From assembly GCF_001005825.1 (NCBI RefSeq), contig NZ_LBHV01000003.1:496001-560000 (forward strand): a DNA stretch of 64,000 bases, given 5' to 3'. A program made the translations under genes and the position numbers. This document shows, piece after piece, positions 8,311 to 17,320 of this stretch (its first letter is position 1; each line of letters starts with the position of its first letter). The stretch comes from Rhizobium sp. LC145 (GTDB taxonomy: Bacteria > Pseudomonadota > Alphaproteobacteria > Rhizobiales > Rhizobiaceae). The notes below the pieces were generated by a model. That model did not search any database, had not been told where the DNA came from, and saw only the letters and a list, made by a program, of their open reading frames with translations.

Positions 8311-8329
8311 GTCCTCATCCTCCATTAAC

Positions 8330-8368
8330 CAGTTGCAAAATACAAGCAGTTGAAAATTACGGCAACTG
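8330..8368. promoter_or_regulatory. Repeated CAGTTG boxes: candidate HxlR operator
   Basis: CAGTTG occurs at 8330-8335 and 8347-8352 as a direct repeat 17 bases apart, and inverted as CAACTG at 8363-8368. All three lie in the 91-base gap between the divergent RibD-like and HxlR genes, with TATAAT close by. The array could bind HxlR dimers and control both directions. Confidence 0.45.
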
Positions 8369-8401
8369 ATTTTATAATGCAAGCGGTTTTTGGAGAATGA
8401 C

Positions 8402-8914
8402 ATGGACGAAGCACATCGCTCGGGCTGCCCGATCAACCTGACACTGGAAGTTCTGGGGGATCGCTGGAGCCTCATCGTCATCCGCGACATCATGTTCGGC
8501 AATCGCCGCCACTTCCGCGAGCTCTTGCAGAAGTCGGATGAGGGGATCGCCTCGAACATCCTGGCCGACCGGCTGAAGCGGCTCGTCGAAAAGGGCCTGC
8601 TCTACCGCGAGGACGATCCGAGCCATAAGCAGAAGACCATTTACAGCCTGACCGAGATGGCGATCCAGCTCGTGCCGCTGCTTGCGGAAATGGGCGCCTG
8701 GGGCCGGCGTTTCCTCCCCGTTTCGGAGGAGCTCGCCATCCGCGCCGAACTACTGGAAAAGGGCGGCCGTCCGCTCTGGGAGGATTTCATGGAGGAATTG
8801 CGCGTCCTGCACCTGCATGGTGAGCCCGATCCCTCGAAGCCTTCCGTCTTCGAGCGGCTGACGGCGGCATACCAGGAAGTGCTTGCCAGAAAGCAGGCCG
8901 CGGCGGCGGAGTGA
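8402..8914 (+). CDS. HxlR-family transcriptional regulator
   Basis: A 170-residue winged-helix protein. The HxlR core is clear: a Cys near the N-terminus (SGCPINLTLEVLGDRWSLIV), then RRHFRELLQKSDEGIASNIL and RLVEKGLLYRE. The N-terminal Cys is typical of redox- or electrophile-sensing members, though sensing here is not proven. GGAGA lies 6 bases before ATG 8402. It ends right at the 3' end of the convergent TIGR02186 gene. Confidence 0.92.
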   Translation: MDEAHRSGCPINLTLEVLGDRWSLIVIRDIMFGNRRHFRELLQKSDEGIASNILADRLKRLVEKGLLYREDDPSHKQKTIYSLTEMAIQLVPLLAEMGAWGRRFLPVSEELAIRAELLEKGGRPLWEDFMEELRVLHLHGEPDPSKPSVFERLTAAYQEVLARKQAAAAE

Positions 8915-9718
8915 TCAATCTCTCCGGAACAGGAGGCTGGCGCCCCAGCCGGTGACGACGGCGATCAGCACGCAGAACATGCCGTAGACGATCGGCCGGT
9001 TATGCGCCGCATCGGTGATCGCCTGTTCGAGACCGGTCTTGACCACGCGCAACGGCTGCTCCCGTTCCAGAAGCAGCTCCCCGCCCTTGAAGAGATAGGC
9101 GCGCACCATATGCACCCCGTCCGGGATGTTGGCCGGCAGCCTCAGCGAGGCGCGGAACAGGTTGGAGGAGAGGAAGCGCACCCCGCTCGTGTCGTTCTGG
9201 TAGAGCCCGCCCGAAAGCTTGAGCCGCCGGTAGGCCTCCCGGAATTCGTTGAGGCTTGCCGCATTCCCCACATAGCCGATCGGCGAGAGCGTCATGTGGC
9301 TGATGCCGATGCCGATATTGTTGAGCGCGGGCGCGGAATCGATGCTGTCGATCTGCCGCGTGCTGGCGATCGAATAGCTCTCCGGCACCTGCTCGAAAGT
9401 CATGGACTCCGTGTTCATCCATATGCCGAGCACGCGTTCCTTCCTGCGCACCGTCGCATAGTCCTTCGGGCCTTCGAGCGTCACCACGATGTCGTATTGG
9501 CCGATCGCCAGGAACAGCTCGTCCGCATTGGTTACCGCGCCGAAGACGGTCAGGTCCGCGCCCCGGAAATCGGAGGTGATGGCGATTTCGCTGGTCGAGG
9601 TGCCGATCTCCAGCCCCTCCTTCACGGTCGAGGCTTCCCCGAAGGGCACCTGCGCGGCGGCCGGCGAGCCGAGCGCGAGGATGAGTGCGAGAAGGATCGG
9701 CGAAAGCAGGCGGGCCAT
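8915..9718 (-). CDS. TIGR02186 family membrane-anchored protein
   Basis: A 267-residue protein with a cleavable signal peptide (LLSPILLALILALGSPAAAQ), an extracytoplasmic domain and one C-terminal membrane helix (MFCVLIAVVTGWGASLL). Members of this family are regularly encoded beside TauE/SafE transporters in alphaproteobacteria, as here. Its start overlaps the transporter stop (TGATG at 9716-9720), so translation is coupled. A helper role in anion export is inferred from this pairing. Confidence 0.87.
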   Translation of the reverse strand: MARLLSPILLALILALGSPAAAQVPFGEASTVKEGLEIGTSTSEIAITSDFRGADLTVFGAVTNADELFLAIGQYDIVVTLEGPKDYATVRRKERVLGIWMNTESMTFEQVPESYSIASTRQIDSIDSAPALNNIGIGISHMTLSPIGYVGNAASLNEFREAYRRLKLSGGLYQNDTSGVRFLSSNLFRASLRLPANIPDGVHMVRAYLFKGGELLLEREQPLRVVKTGLEQAITDAAHNRPIVYGMFCVLIAVVTGWGASLLFRRD

Positions 9719-10644
9719 CAGTAGGAAAGCCCTCCCACCGCGATCGAATAGACGTCCTGCGGCTTGACGACCAGCGCGATTGCAAGGCGGATGCCGACGG
9801 CCAGGACCAGAAGCGCAAGCAGCGCGCGCAACTGTTCGCCGCGCAGTTTCTGCCCCACGCGCACGCCGTATTGGGCGCCGATCACACCGGCGATCATCAG
9901 TATGGTGGCGAGCACGATATCGACCGCGTAGTTGGTCGCCGCCTGCACCATGGTCGTATAGGCCGTCACGAAGATGATCTGGAAGAGCGATGTCCCCACC
10001 ACGACATTGGTGGGGATGCGCAGCAGATAGATCATCGCCGGCACCATGATGAAGCCGCCGCCCACGCCCATGATCGAGGTCAGCACGCCGATCACGAAAC
10101 CGAGCACGACGATGGGAATGGCGCTGAGATAGATCCGCGATTTCTTGAACCGCATCTTCAAGGGCAGCCGGTGCACCCAGTTGTGCTGGCCGGGGCGCTT
10201 CAGCGGAAGCGGCTGGTTCTGCTTCGCCCGGCGCATGGCGCGCAGGCTTTCCATCAGCATCAGCGTGCCGATCGCGCCGAGCAGAACCACGTAAAGCAGC
10301 GAAATGAAGAGATCGAGCTGGCCGACCCGCCTCAGCCAGGAAAATATCCACACGCCCACCGTGGCGCCCAGAAGGCCGCCCACCAGAAGCACCGTGCCGA
10401 GTTTCATGTCCAGCGTGCCGCGCCTGAAATGCGTGATCGCGCCCGAGATCGAGGAAGCGACCACCTGGTTGGCGCCGGTCGCCACCGCCACCACCGGCGG
10501 GATGTTGTAGAAGATCAGGAGCGGCGTGATGAGAAAGCCGCCGCCCACCCCGAACATGCCGGAGAGGAAGCCCACGGCCGCACCCATGCCGAGAATGATG
10601 AAAATGTTCACCGATAGCTCTGCGATCGGCAGATAGACAGTCAC
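9718..10644 (-). CDS. TauE/SafE (TSUP) family membrane transporter
   Basis: A 308-residue polytopic permease with about eight hydrophobic segments and the two inverted glycine-rich repeats of the family (LSGMFGVGGGFLITPLL and LTSIMGVGGGFIMVPAM). The family exports sulfite, sulfonates or related anions; the substrate here is unknown. The GTG at 10644 is chosen because the protein then begins TVYLPIAELSVNIF. Reading further upstream adds an Arg-rich, unrelated stretch. It forms a two-gene operon with TIGR02186. Confidence 0.9.
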   Translation of the reverse strand: MTVYLPIAELSVNIFIILGMGAAVGFLSGMFGVGGGFLITPLLIFYNIPPVVAVATGANQVVASSISGAITHFRRGTLDMKLGTVLLVGGLLGATVGVWIFSWLRRVGQLDLFISLLYVVLLGAIGTLMLMESLRAMRRAKQNQPLPLKRPGQHNWVHRLPLKMRFKKSRIYLSAIPIVVLGFVIGVLTSIMGVGGGFIMVPAMIYLLRIPTNVVVGTSLFQIIFVTAYTTMVQAATNYAVDIVLATILMIAGVIGAQYGVRVGQKLRGEQLRALLALLVLAVGIRLAIALVVKPQDVYSIAVGGLSY

Positions 10645-10845
10645 GGCCGAACCTCGAAAAGGCAAGAATCTTCGCCCTTGCGGGCGGTTCGCGACCGCGT
10701 CCCGTCCGCTGCGGCGGTCTCGTTCAAAACATGCCACACGTGAGGTGAACAAGGCATGAAGATAGGATCGGTCATGCGCCCCGGTATCGGCCCGAGTCAA
10801 TCCGCAAGTACCGGACAATCCGGCAATTTCGCCCTTTTTGTCCGG

Positions 10846-10863
10846 GCGTGATTAATATCACGC
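10846..10863. promoter_or_regulatory. Short palindrome upstream of TauE-like gene
   Basis: GCGTGAT (10846-10852) and ATCACGC (10857-10863) pair perfectly around TAAT. It lies in the 271-base gap between the podJ-like gene's end and the transporter start. It could be a regulator site for the transporter or a weak hairpin; no T-run follows. The rest of the gap shows no other gene-like content. Confidence 0.3.
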
Positions 10864-10915
10864 AACGCCGCATACCCGGTCGGGTAAGTAGACTTAGAGC
10901 CTTTTGAACCCGCCT

Positions 10916-13900
10916 CTAAGCGTTGCGGGCCAGCAGTTCCTTCACCAGCGCGTCGTCGATCCTGCCGGTCGGTTTCTGGCCGACCGAGGTCTGGAAGGCC
11001 TTGATGGCGGCCGTGGTCTTGGCGCCGATCTTGCCGTCCGCGGCGCCGGCGTCGAATCCGGCCTTGTTCAGGATCGCCTGGATGTTGCGGACCGCCTTTT
11101 CCATGTCGACCGATGCCGTGGTGAGCGGCTTCGCGCCGGCCCATTCCTCAGGCACGTTAATGGAATTGGCGTTGGCGTTCAGCGGCTGCACCTTCCAGGC
11201 CTCCACCTTGGCGCGGGCGCTGTCGAGCTGTTCCTTGCGCATGGCTTTGGCCACCTCGTCGCGCTTGTCGGCGGCATCCTTGTCGCCGCCCCTGGCGGCG
11301 ATCGAGAACCACTTGTAGGATTCCTCCAGGTTCTGCTGCGCGCCATTGCCGCGCGCATAGAGGATCGCGAGGTTGAACTGGCTGTCGGCGACGCCGAGTT
11401 CGGCCGCTTTCGTGAACCATTCCACAGCGGCGACATAGTTCGGCTCTCCCTGCGCGCCGGAGGCGTAGAGTACGGCCAGATTGTGCATGGCGCTGGCATT
11501 GCCGGCTTCGGCGGCTTGGGCGTAGTAGGCCACGGCCTTGTCGAGGTCGCGCGAGACGCCGGTGCCCTTTTCGAAGAGATTGGCGAGACGGTACTGCGCC
11601 GGTGCGAGGCCGCGGTCGGCGGCAAGCTTGTACCAGTTGGCGGCCTCGGAAAGGTCGGTGCCGACGCCACGGCCTTCCGTATAGCATGCGCCGATCTCGA
11701 AGAGCGCGGCCGGATCGCCGGCAGCGGCGGCGTCGGCAAGCGACTTCGGCTCGATGCCGGGCGGCACGACGATCGCGGCGGGCTGCTGCTCGACGGCGGT
11801 ATCGGCAGCCGGGCTCTCTGCGGCCGGGATCATGTTTTCCGGCGGCGTGAAGCCTGCTGCGGCCAAATCCGCCTGAACAGGCGGTTCGATCGCCGCCGGC
11901 ATATCTTCGGCCGGTGCGGGATCGGTCAGGTGGTTCGCGGTGCTTTCCTCCGGCTGCGGGGCAGCGGGCGCGGCTTCGCCGGTCGTGCCGTCGCCGGGGA
12001 TCGCACCGCCGTCCATCGCGGGCGCAGCCGGGTCCATGAGGGGCAGTTCGCCACCCGGAATGCCGTTTTCGGCGGGGGCCTCGATTGCCTGCGGCGCGGG
12101 CTCGCCAAGCGTCAGGGTCTTGACCAGCGGCATGGCCATCAGCGCCAGCAGCACGGCGCCGACCGCCATCAGGATCGGCCGCTTGTGCCGGGAGAAGGCG
12201 CCTGCGCGTCCGGCGTCGCTCGAAGGCTTCACCGTCTTGCCCATGAGCCTCGCCATCGGCTCGCTCTGGGAAGGATCGGTCTCCTGCGCGGCGGCCTTGG
12301 CGGCGCGGCGGGCGGCGGCGATGTAGTCCGCCCGCTCGGCGGTCGCCGCCCGGTCGCTCTCGAAATCGCCGGCGGCCTGGCTGGCGCGCACCCGTTCGAG
12401 GATCTTCTTCACGTCCGGAACGCCGGAACCGGGCTCCAGCAGGTCGTTTTCCCGCTCGGGCGGCAGCAGCATGTCGACCGGGTCTATGGAGGGCGTCGGC
12501 TCCACGAGCGTGCGGGCATGCTTGGAGGGCTCGCTTTTGTTGCCGGGCAGCAGGCGGGAAAACCCTGCGAGCAGGCTCGACTTGGATTCGATTGCCGCAT
12601 TGTCGGCAAAAGCGGTTTCCGCGGTCGGCCGCTGAAGTGAGGCTTCACCCTCGACCGACATCGGATCGTTCCGCACGGCCGCGGACGTGCTTGCCATGAG
12701 GCTGGCTTGCGACGTCTGCATGGCCGGTGCCGGCTGAGCGGCCTCGGGCGGGCGTAGCTCCGCCCGCTCTCCGGGCGATGCCAGCCGGTCCTCCATGCTG
12801 TCCAGTCGGTCGGCGATCTGCACCAGCGTGCCGTGCAGCGCCTCGAAAGTGTGCTGGGTCCGCTCTTCGGAACCGCGGGTCAGGTCCTGCAGATGCTTGA
12901 GATCATCGGCAAGGGCGGTGAGAGCGGCGATATCGGCCGCGGCGAGCGGTGTTCCCGCCATTGCGTTGCGGGAATAGGCTTCGACCACCGCTTCCGCCGC
13001 CTGCCGCGCCGCTTCCAGAATATATTCGTCGCTGGTCGCCACGTAGCTCTCGAGCGTCGTCAGGCGGTCCTCTACATGGCTCGGCAGCATGGCCGCATTG
13101 CGCGGTTCGCTCATCAGCGAGGAAAGATGGGCGATCTGGGCCTCCAGGCCGCGCAGAGCCTCGCTGTCGCCCTGCGGTGCGATGGCCGCCTCGTCGAGCT
13201 TCAGGGCGATATCGCTCAGCCGCTCCTCTATTCGGCCGAAAGCCGCCTGGTCGGTGGACTGGCGGTTCGGGTGGAATTCCATCTCTTCGATCCGCCGGGA
13301 GAGCAGGTCGAGCCGCTCGGCGAGCGTGTCGTTGATCGTCCCTTGAGCCAGGCCGTCGATCTTGCGAGAAATGTCGGCGAGATAGCCGGTGAGCTCCGGC
13401 TGTAGGGCAGCTTTCTGCGCCTTGTCGAGAACCTGCGAGAGCTGGTCGAGCCGCTCTTCCAGCCGCAGCGCCGCCCGCTCTTCCGAGAACTCCTCGATCC
13501 GGGCCGTCAATGCCTCGATCCGGGTGGAAAGACCGCCGGCGGGGTCAACCTGGTTGGTGGCGCGGCCCATGGCCTCGATTTGGTCCGCCATCGTTCCGAG
13601 GCGGCCTTCCAGGCGCTGCAGCGCGGATTGGTCGATGCTGGAGGCGGGGGAGGCACGGCCGCTGACGGCAATTGCGCGGCTGATCTCGTCCAGCCGCTCG
13701 TCCAGCGTGGCGAATTGTTCGGTCAGGCCGGTTGCGGCGGGCTGCATCCGTGAGCCGAACTGTTCCATCGTTCCGGCAAGCGCGATCAGTTTCTGTTCCA
13801 GCGCGCGGATGACCGGGTTGTCGCTCATCGCGCCGAGCTGGCTCTTGATCTCGTCGATCCGATAGGCGAGCGCCACCAGTTCCTCGCGCACGGCAGCGGA

Positions 13901-14770
13901 GTCGAGTTCCAGCATCCGCTCTTCCAGGCTCTGCCAGTGGCTTTCCATCCGCTGCACGGATTCCTCGCGTGCAAGCCCGTCCATCACGGCGCGCAGTTCC
14001 TCGAACTCGGCGCGCAGGCCCTCGGCTTCCGGCGTCGCCTGGCTGTTGAGCTGGCTGATGCTTTGGGCAAGGCGGGCGAGGTCGCCGCGCAGATCCTCGG
14101 TGAAGTGCTGATCTTCCGCCATGGAGCGGATGCTGCGGATTTCCGTTCTGAGCGTGTTCATCTCCCGCGCGACACCCTCGGAGATATCGCGTTTCAGCTC
14201 CTGACGCAGGCTGACGAGCGCTTGCGCGATGTCGCGCATCGCCGCGTCGGTCTGCTGGGCGAGGGCCTGCTCCCTGGGCGGGGTCTGAAGCGCCGTTGCG
14301 GCAGCCGCCGGCCTGGCGGATGCGTCGAAGGTTGTCCGTGCGCCCTGGGCCTGGGTAGGGGTAGGGGCAGCGTCGGGGCGATAGGCTTCCGGGGGCTGAA
14401 CCCTGGGGCGCAGGGCTTCCTGCCGGCCGCCGGCATAGCCGGGTTCGGCACGGGTTGGTTCTGCGTAACGAGGCTGAGGGCGTACCGGTTCTGCTGTCGC
14501 AACCGGCCGCTCGGTGCGGGAGGCGTGGTCGCGCGCGGCATCCAGCATACGCTGCCGTTCGCGGATTTCCTGAAGCGGGTTGGCGGAAGTTGCAGCGGTC
14601 GGCCGGGCGGCCGCGGAAGGCTGCGCCTCGGCGCTCCGATGCCGGGCCTCGCGCGAGGCCGCGCTCATCAGGCCTTCGATGCGCGCCTCCAGCCCTTCGA
14701 TCGTGCGGCTGAGCGCGTCCAGTGACGACCGATCGCCGGGGCGGGAAGGATTTGGTCGTGATCCGTTCAT
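10916..14770 (-). CDS. podJ: PodJ-like cell-pole localization factor
   Basis: About 1284 residues. The first ~620 are rich in coiled-coil heptads (repeated LxxRLDEIS/LEERL patterns). A single membrane helix follows a basic stretch near residues 860-885 (ILMAVGAVLLALMAMPLV). A Pro/Ala-rich linker leads to Sel1-like repeats near residues 1020-1175 (LFEIGACYTEGRGVGTDLSEA, NLAVLYASGA) and a peptidoglycan-binding domain at the end (AILNKAGFDAGAADGKIGAK). This order matches PodJ, which organises the old or new pole in Caulobacter and rhizobia. ATG 14770 has AAAGAAG just upstream. Polar role inferred from architecture and position beside fad genes. Confidence 0.85.
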   Translation of the reverse strand: MNGSRPNPSRPGDRSSLDALSRTIEGLEARIEGLMSAASREARHRSAEAQPSAAARPTAATSANPLQEIRERQRMLDAARDHASRTERPVATAEPVRPQPRYAEPTRAEPGYAGGRQEALRPRVQPPEAYRPDAAPTPTQAQGARTTFDASARPAAAATALQTPPREQALAQQTDAAMRDIAQALVSLRQELKRDISEGVAREMNTLRTEIRSIRSMAEDQHFTEDLRGDLARLAQSISQLNSQATPEAEGLRAEFEELRAVMDGLAREESVQRMESHWQSLEERMLELDSAAVREELVALAYRIDEIKSQLGAMSDNPVIRALEQKLIALAGTMEQFGSRMQPAATGLTEQFATLDERLDEISRAIAVSGRASPASSIDQSALQRLEGRLGTMADQIEAMGRATNQVDPAGGLSTRIEALTARIEEFSEERAALRLEERLDQLSQVLDKAQKAALQPELTGYLADISRKIDGLAQGTINDTLAERLDLLSRRIEEMEFHPNRQSTDQAAFGRIEERLSDIALKLDEAAIAPQGDSEALRGLEAQIAHLSSLMSEPRNAAMLPSHVEDRLTTLESYVATSDEYILEAARQAAEAVVEAYSRNAMAGTPLAAADIAALTALADDLKHLQDLTRGSEERTQHTFEALHGTLVQIADRLDSMEDRLASPGERAELRPPEAAQPAPAMQTSQASLMASTSAAVRNDPMSVEGEASLQRPTAETAFADNAAIESKSSLLAGFSRLLPGNKSEPSKHARTLVEPTPSIDPVDMLLPPERENDLLEPGSGVPDVKKILERVRASQAAGDFESDRAATAERADYIAAARRAAKAAAQETDPSQSEPMARLMGKTVKPSSDAGRAGAFSRHKRPILMAVGAVLLALMAMPLVKTLTLGEPAPQAIEAPAENGIPGGELPLMDPAAPAMDGGAIPGDGTTGEAAPAAPQPEESTANHLTDPAPAEDMPAAIEPPVQADLAAAGFTPPENMIPAAESPAADTAVEQQPAAIVVPPGIEPKSLADAAAAGDPAALFEIGACYTEGRGVGTDLSEAANWYKLAADRGLAPAQYRLANLFEKGTGVSRDLDKAVAYYAQAAEAGNASAMHNLAVLYASGAQGEPNYVAAVEWFTKAAELGVADSQFNLAILYARGNGAQQNLEESYKWFSIAARGGDKDAADKRDEVAKAMRKEQLDSARAKVEAWKVQPLNANANSINVPEEWAGAKPLTTASVDMEKAVRNIQAILNKAGFDAGAADGKIGAKTTAAIKAFQTSVGQKPTGRIDDALVKELLARNA

Positions 14771-15255
14771 CTTCTTTGCTCGCTTCGACGTCGTATCGGC
14801 CGGCTGCCTGGTCCCCGCTGAACCGGCCGATGCGGCCTCTTCAGCGCTGCAGACGTGGTTTGGAGGCGTCTTGAGCAAGCCTTGCACGGTCGGGTGACGC
14901 TGTGATGCCGAAACCGGTGCAACGCGGGTCGCCCCTCCAACGCACCACTATTTTCAGAAACATGGTCAACAATTGGTTAACGCGGACCCTAAATTCTGAC
15001 TTTTTCAGCGATTTTCGTCTTGAGCCACGACTGTTTCACATGCGTGCGCTGTGGTTTGAGGCGAGACTGGCCGGCCTTGAACTCCACTTTGGCGCGCGCA
15101 AGCGTCTGCAACCTGGGAGCCGGCGCCCGGATGGCTCACGCAAAAATGTGAAGAGCGATATCATCCCGTGTTTGACGTTTACGCAAACGTCAATTATTCA
15201 TGTTGTTCAAGAGTGGACGATTGCGTCCGGTGAGGATTACGGAGGAAGTTCGGAT
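14771..15255. other. Divergent control region between podJ-like gene and fad operon
   Basis: These 485 bases hold no convincing gene, though the frame of the acyl-CoA dehydrogenase stays open back to 14902. It contains the podJ promoter side and, near the fad side, a perfect palindrome overlapping a promoter (15172-15200). TGGTTAACGCGG near 14978 contains a TTAAC element resembling half a CtrA site, but no full TTAA-N7-TTAA pair was found. Confidence 0.5.
15172..15200 (+). promoter_or_regulatory. Perfect palindromic operator overlapping fad operon promoter
   Basis: TTGACGTTT (15172-15180) and AAACGTCAA (15185-15193) are perfect inverted arms around ACGC. The left arm doubles as a -35 (TTGACG), with TATTCA at 15195-15200 as -10 at 17-base spacing, and the start codon follows at 15256. 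This arrangement suits a repressor of fatty or branched-chain acyl-CoA catabolism. It resembles operators of MerR-type LiuR regulators, but no such regulator is in the window. Confidence 0.6.
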
Positions 15256-17049
15256 ATGCCCGTTTACAAGGCGCCCGTAGAAGATACGCTTTTCATCCTG
15301 AACGATGTGCTGGGGCTCGAGCGCTACGGCAATCTGCCCGGCTTTGCCGATGCCACGCCGGATATGCTGGAAGCCATCGTGGGCGAAGCCGCCAAGGTGG
15401 CGGAAGAGGCGCTTTTCCCGCTCAATCTTTCCGGGGATCAGGAAGGCTGCACCCGAAACGATGATGGGTCGGTCTCGGTGCCGAAGGGCTTCAAGGAAGC
15501 CTACGACCAGTATTGCCAGGGCGGCTGGATCGGGCTTGCCGTGCCGGAGGAATTCGGCGGGCAGGGGCTTCCCTACACGCTTCACGCCGCCGTCGGCGAA
15601 TACATGTCGTCGGCCAACATGTCGCTGATGATGTATCCGGGCCTGACGCAAGGCGCGATCGCCGCGATCCTCGTGCACGGTTCGGACGAGCAGAAAAAGA
15701 CCTATCTGCCGAAGATGGTGGAGGGCACCTGGGCCGGTACCATGAACCTGACCGAGCCCCATTGCGGCACCGATCTCGGCCTTCTGCGCACCCGCGCCGT
15801 GCCGAACGGCGACGGCTCCTACAAGATCTCCGGCCAGAAGATATTCATCTCCGCCGGCGAGCACGGCATGACGGACAACATCATCCATCTGGTTCTCGCC
15901 CGCATCGAGGGCGCGCCGGAAGGCACCAAGGGCATCTCGCTCTTCATCGTGCCGAAGTTCATGGTTGGGGCCGATGGTTCGCTGGGCGAGCGCAACGGCG
16001 TTACCTGCGGCGCGATCGAGCACAAGATGGGCATTCACGGCAACGCCACCTGCGTCATGAACTACGACGAGGCGACCGGCTATCTGATCGGTGCCGAGAA
16101 CAAGGGCCTCGCCGCCATGTTCGTGATGATGAACGAGGCGCGTTTGGGCGTCGGTCTGCAGGGCCTGTCGATCGCCGAGACCGCCTATCAGAACGCCGTC
16201 ATGTATGCCCGCGAGCGCATCCAGGGCCGTTCGCTTTCCGGTCCTAAGAACCCGAACGGCAAGGCCGACCCGATCATCGTCCACCCGGATATTCGCCGCA
16301 CGCTGATGACCATCAAGGCCTTCAACGAGGCCGGCCGCGCCTTCCTGCTCTGGACCGCGCTGAAATCCGATATCGCCCACCGCTCGGAAGACGCCGCCGA
16401 GCGGCAGAACGCCGACGATCTCCTCGGCCTCGCCACCCCCATCCTCAAGGGTGTCTTGACCGACAAGGGCTTCGATCACGCCGTCATGGCCCAGCAGGTC
16501 TTCGGCGGCCACGGCTATATCGAAGAGCACGGCATGAGCCAGTATGTGCGCGATGCCCGCATCACCATGATCTACGAAGGCGCCAACGGCATCCAGGCGC
16601 TCGATCTCGTCGGCCGCAAGCTGGCGCTGAACGGCGGCCGCGCCGTCATGGCCATGTTCAAGGAGATCGGCGATTTCTGCGAGGAGAACCGCGCCGACGA
16701 GAACATGGTCCTCTTCACCAAGGGCCTCAAGAAAGGCTTGAACGACCTGCAGGCCGCAACCATGTGGTTCATGCAGAACGCCATGGCCAAGCCCGACAAT
16801 GCTGGCGCCGGCTCGACCGATTACATGCACCTCTTCGGCATCGTGACGCTCGGCTACATGTGGGCGAAGATCGCCAAGGCCGCACAGGAGAAGCTTGCCG
16901 CGGGCGACGCCCGGGAGGATTATCTGAAGAACAAGCTCGTCACCGCGAAGTTCTTCATGGAGCGCATCATGCCGGAAACGGCGCTGCGCAAGGCCCGCAT
17001 CGAAACCGGCGCCGATACGATGATGGAACTGGCGGCGGAAGCGTTTTGA
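15256..17049 (+). CDS. Acyl-CoA dehydrogenase (FadE-like, long form)
   Basis: A 597-residue FAD-dependent dehydrogenase. It has the family middle-domain signature ([15 protein letters not shown], then [13 protein letters not shown]) and the C-terminal helical box ([23 protein letters not shown]) with the catalytic Glu region [14 protein letters not shown]. An additional C-terminal domain makes it longer than the 380-residue classic enzymes and like the 600-residue group used for long-chain or DMSP-derived acyl-CoA. First gene of a fadE-fadA-fadB operon. ATG 15256 is preceded by ACGGAGGAAG; the open frame upstream is non-coding in character. Confidence 0.94.
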   Translation: MPVYKAPVEDTLFILNDVLGLERYGNLPGFADATPDMLEAIVGEAAKVAEEALFPLNLSGDQEGCTRNDDGSVSVPKGFKEAYDQYCQGGWIGLAVPEEFGGQGLPYTLHAAVGEYMSSANMSLMMYPGLTQGAIAAILVHGSDEQKKTYLPKMVEGTWAGTMNLTEPHCGTDLGLLRTRAVPNGDGSYKISGQKIFISAGEHGMTDNIIHLVLARIEGAPEGTKGISLFIVPKFMVGADGSLGERNGVTCGAIEHKMGIHGNATCVMNYDEATGYLIGAENKGLAAMFVMMNEARLGVGLQGLSIAETAYQNAVMYARERIQGRSLSGPKNPNGKADPIIVHPDIRRTLMTIKAFNEAGRAFLLWTALKSDIAHRSEDAAERQNADDLLGLATPILKGVLTDKGFDHAVMAQQVFGGHGYIEEHGMSQYVRDARITMIYEGANGIQALDLVGRKLALNGGRAVMAMFKEIGDFCEENRADENMVLFTKGLKKGLNDLQAATMWFMQNAMAKPDNAGAGSTDYMHLFGIVTLGYMWAKIAKAAQEKLAAGDAREDYLKNKLVTAKFFMERIMPETALRKARIETGADTMMELAAEAF

Positions 17050-17055
17050 TTGAAT

Positions 17056-17181
17056 ACCCCCTCTGGCCTGCCGGCCATCTCCCCCACAAGGGGGGAGAAG
17101 ACAAGCGGCAGCCGCTTGCCTTGAGCGAGCGTCGGCGGAGCGGCGGGGTTAAGCCCACCCCCTTGTGGGGAGGTTGGGGGT
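17056..17181. repeat. Intergenic repeat cluster between acyl-CoA dehydrogenase and thiolase
   Basis: Hairpin-forming blocks such as TCTCCCCCACAAGGGGGGAG and CCCACCCCCTTGTGGGG frame about 125 bases just after the acyl-CoA dehydrogenase stop. The style matches the rhizobial intergenic mosaic elements seen again at 18535-18630. Being inside an operon, it may shape differential stability of the messenger. Confidence 0.6.
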
Positions 17182-17203
17182 GAGAAGCGGTCGGCGCAGC
17201 CGA

Positions 17204-17228
17204 CGAAACGATCCAGTGAATCGTTTCG
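17204..17228. repeat. Perfect 9-bp inverted repeat
   Basis: CGAAACGAT (17204-17212) and ATCGTTTCG (17220-17228) pair perfectly around CCAGTGA, about 90 bases before the thiolase start. Probably part of the same mosaic repeat; no T-run follows, so an intrinsic terminator is unlikely. Confidence 0.55.
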
Positions 17229-17320
17229 AGCGCCGAACGCCCTGAGCTTGAGCGAAGGGCCGGGCCGCCGGTCCACAGAATTTCTTAGGCAACCTCGTTG
17301 CCACCCAGGGAGATGACACC

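Noticed and set aside
14902..15255. 118-codon N-terminal extension of the acyl-CoA dehydrogenase
   Set aside because: It crosses the promoter and palindrome at 15172-15200 and has no family similarity; the ATG at 15256 has a good Shine-Dalgarno site.
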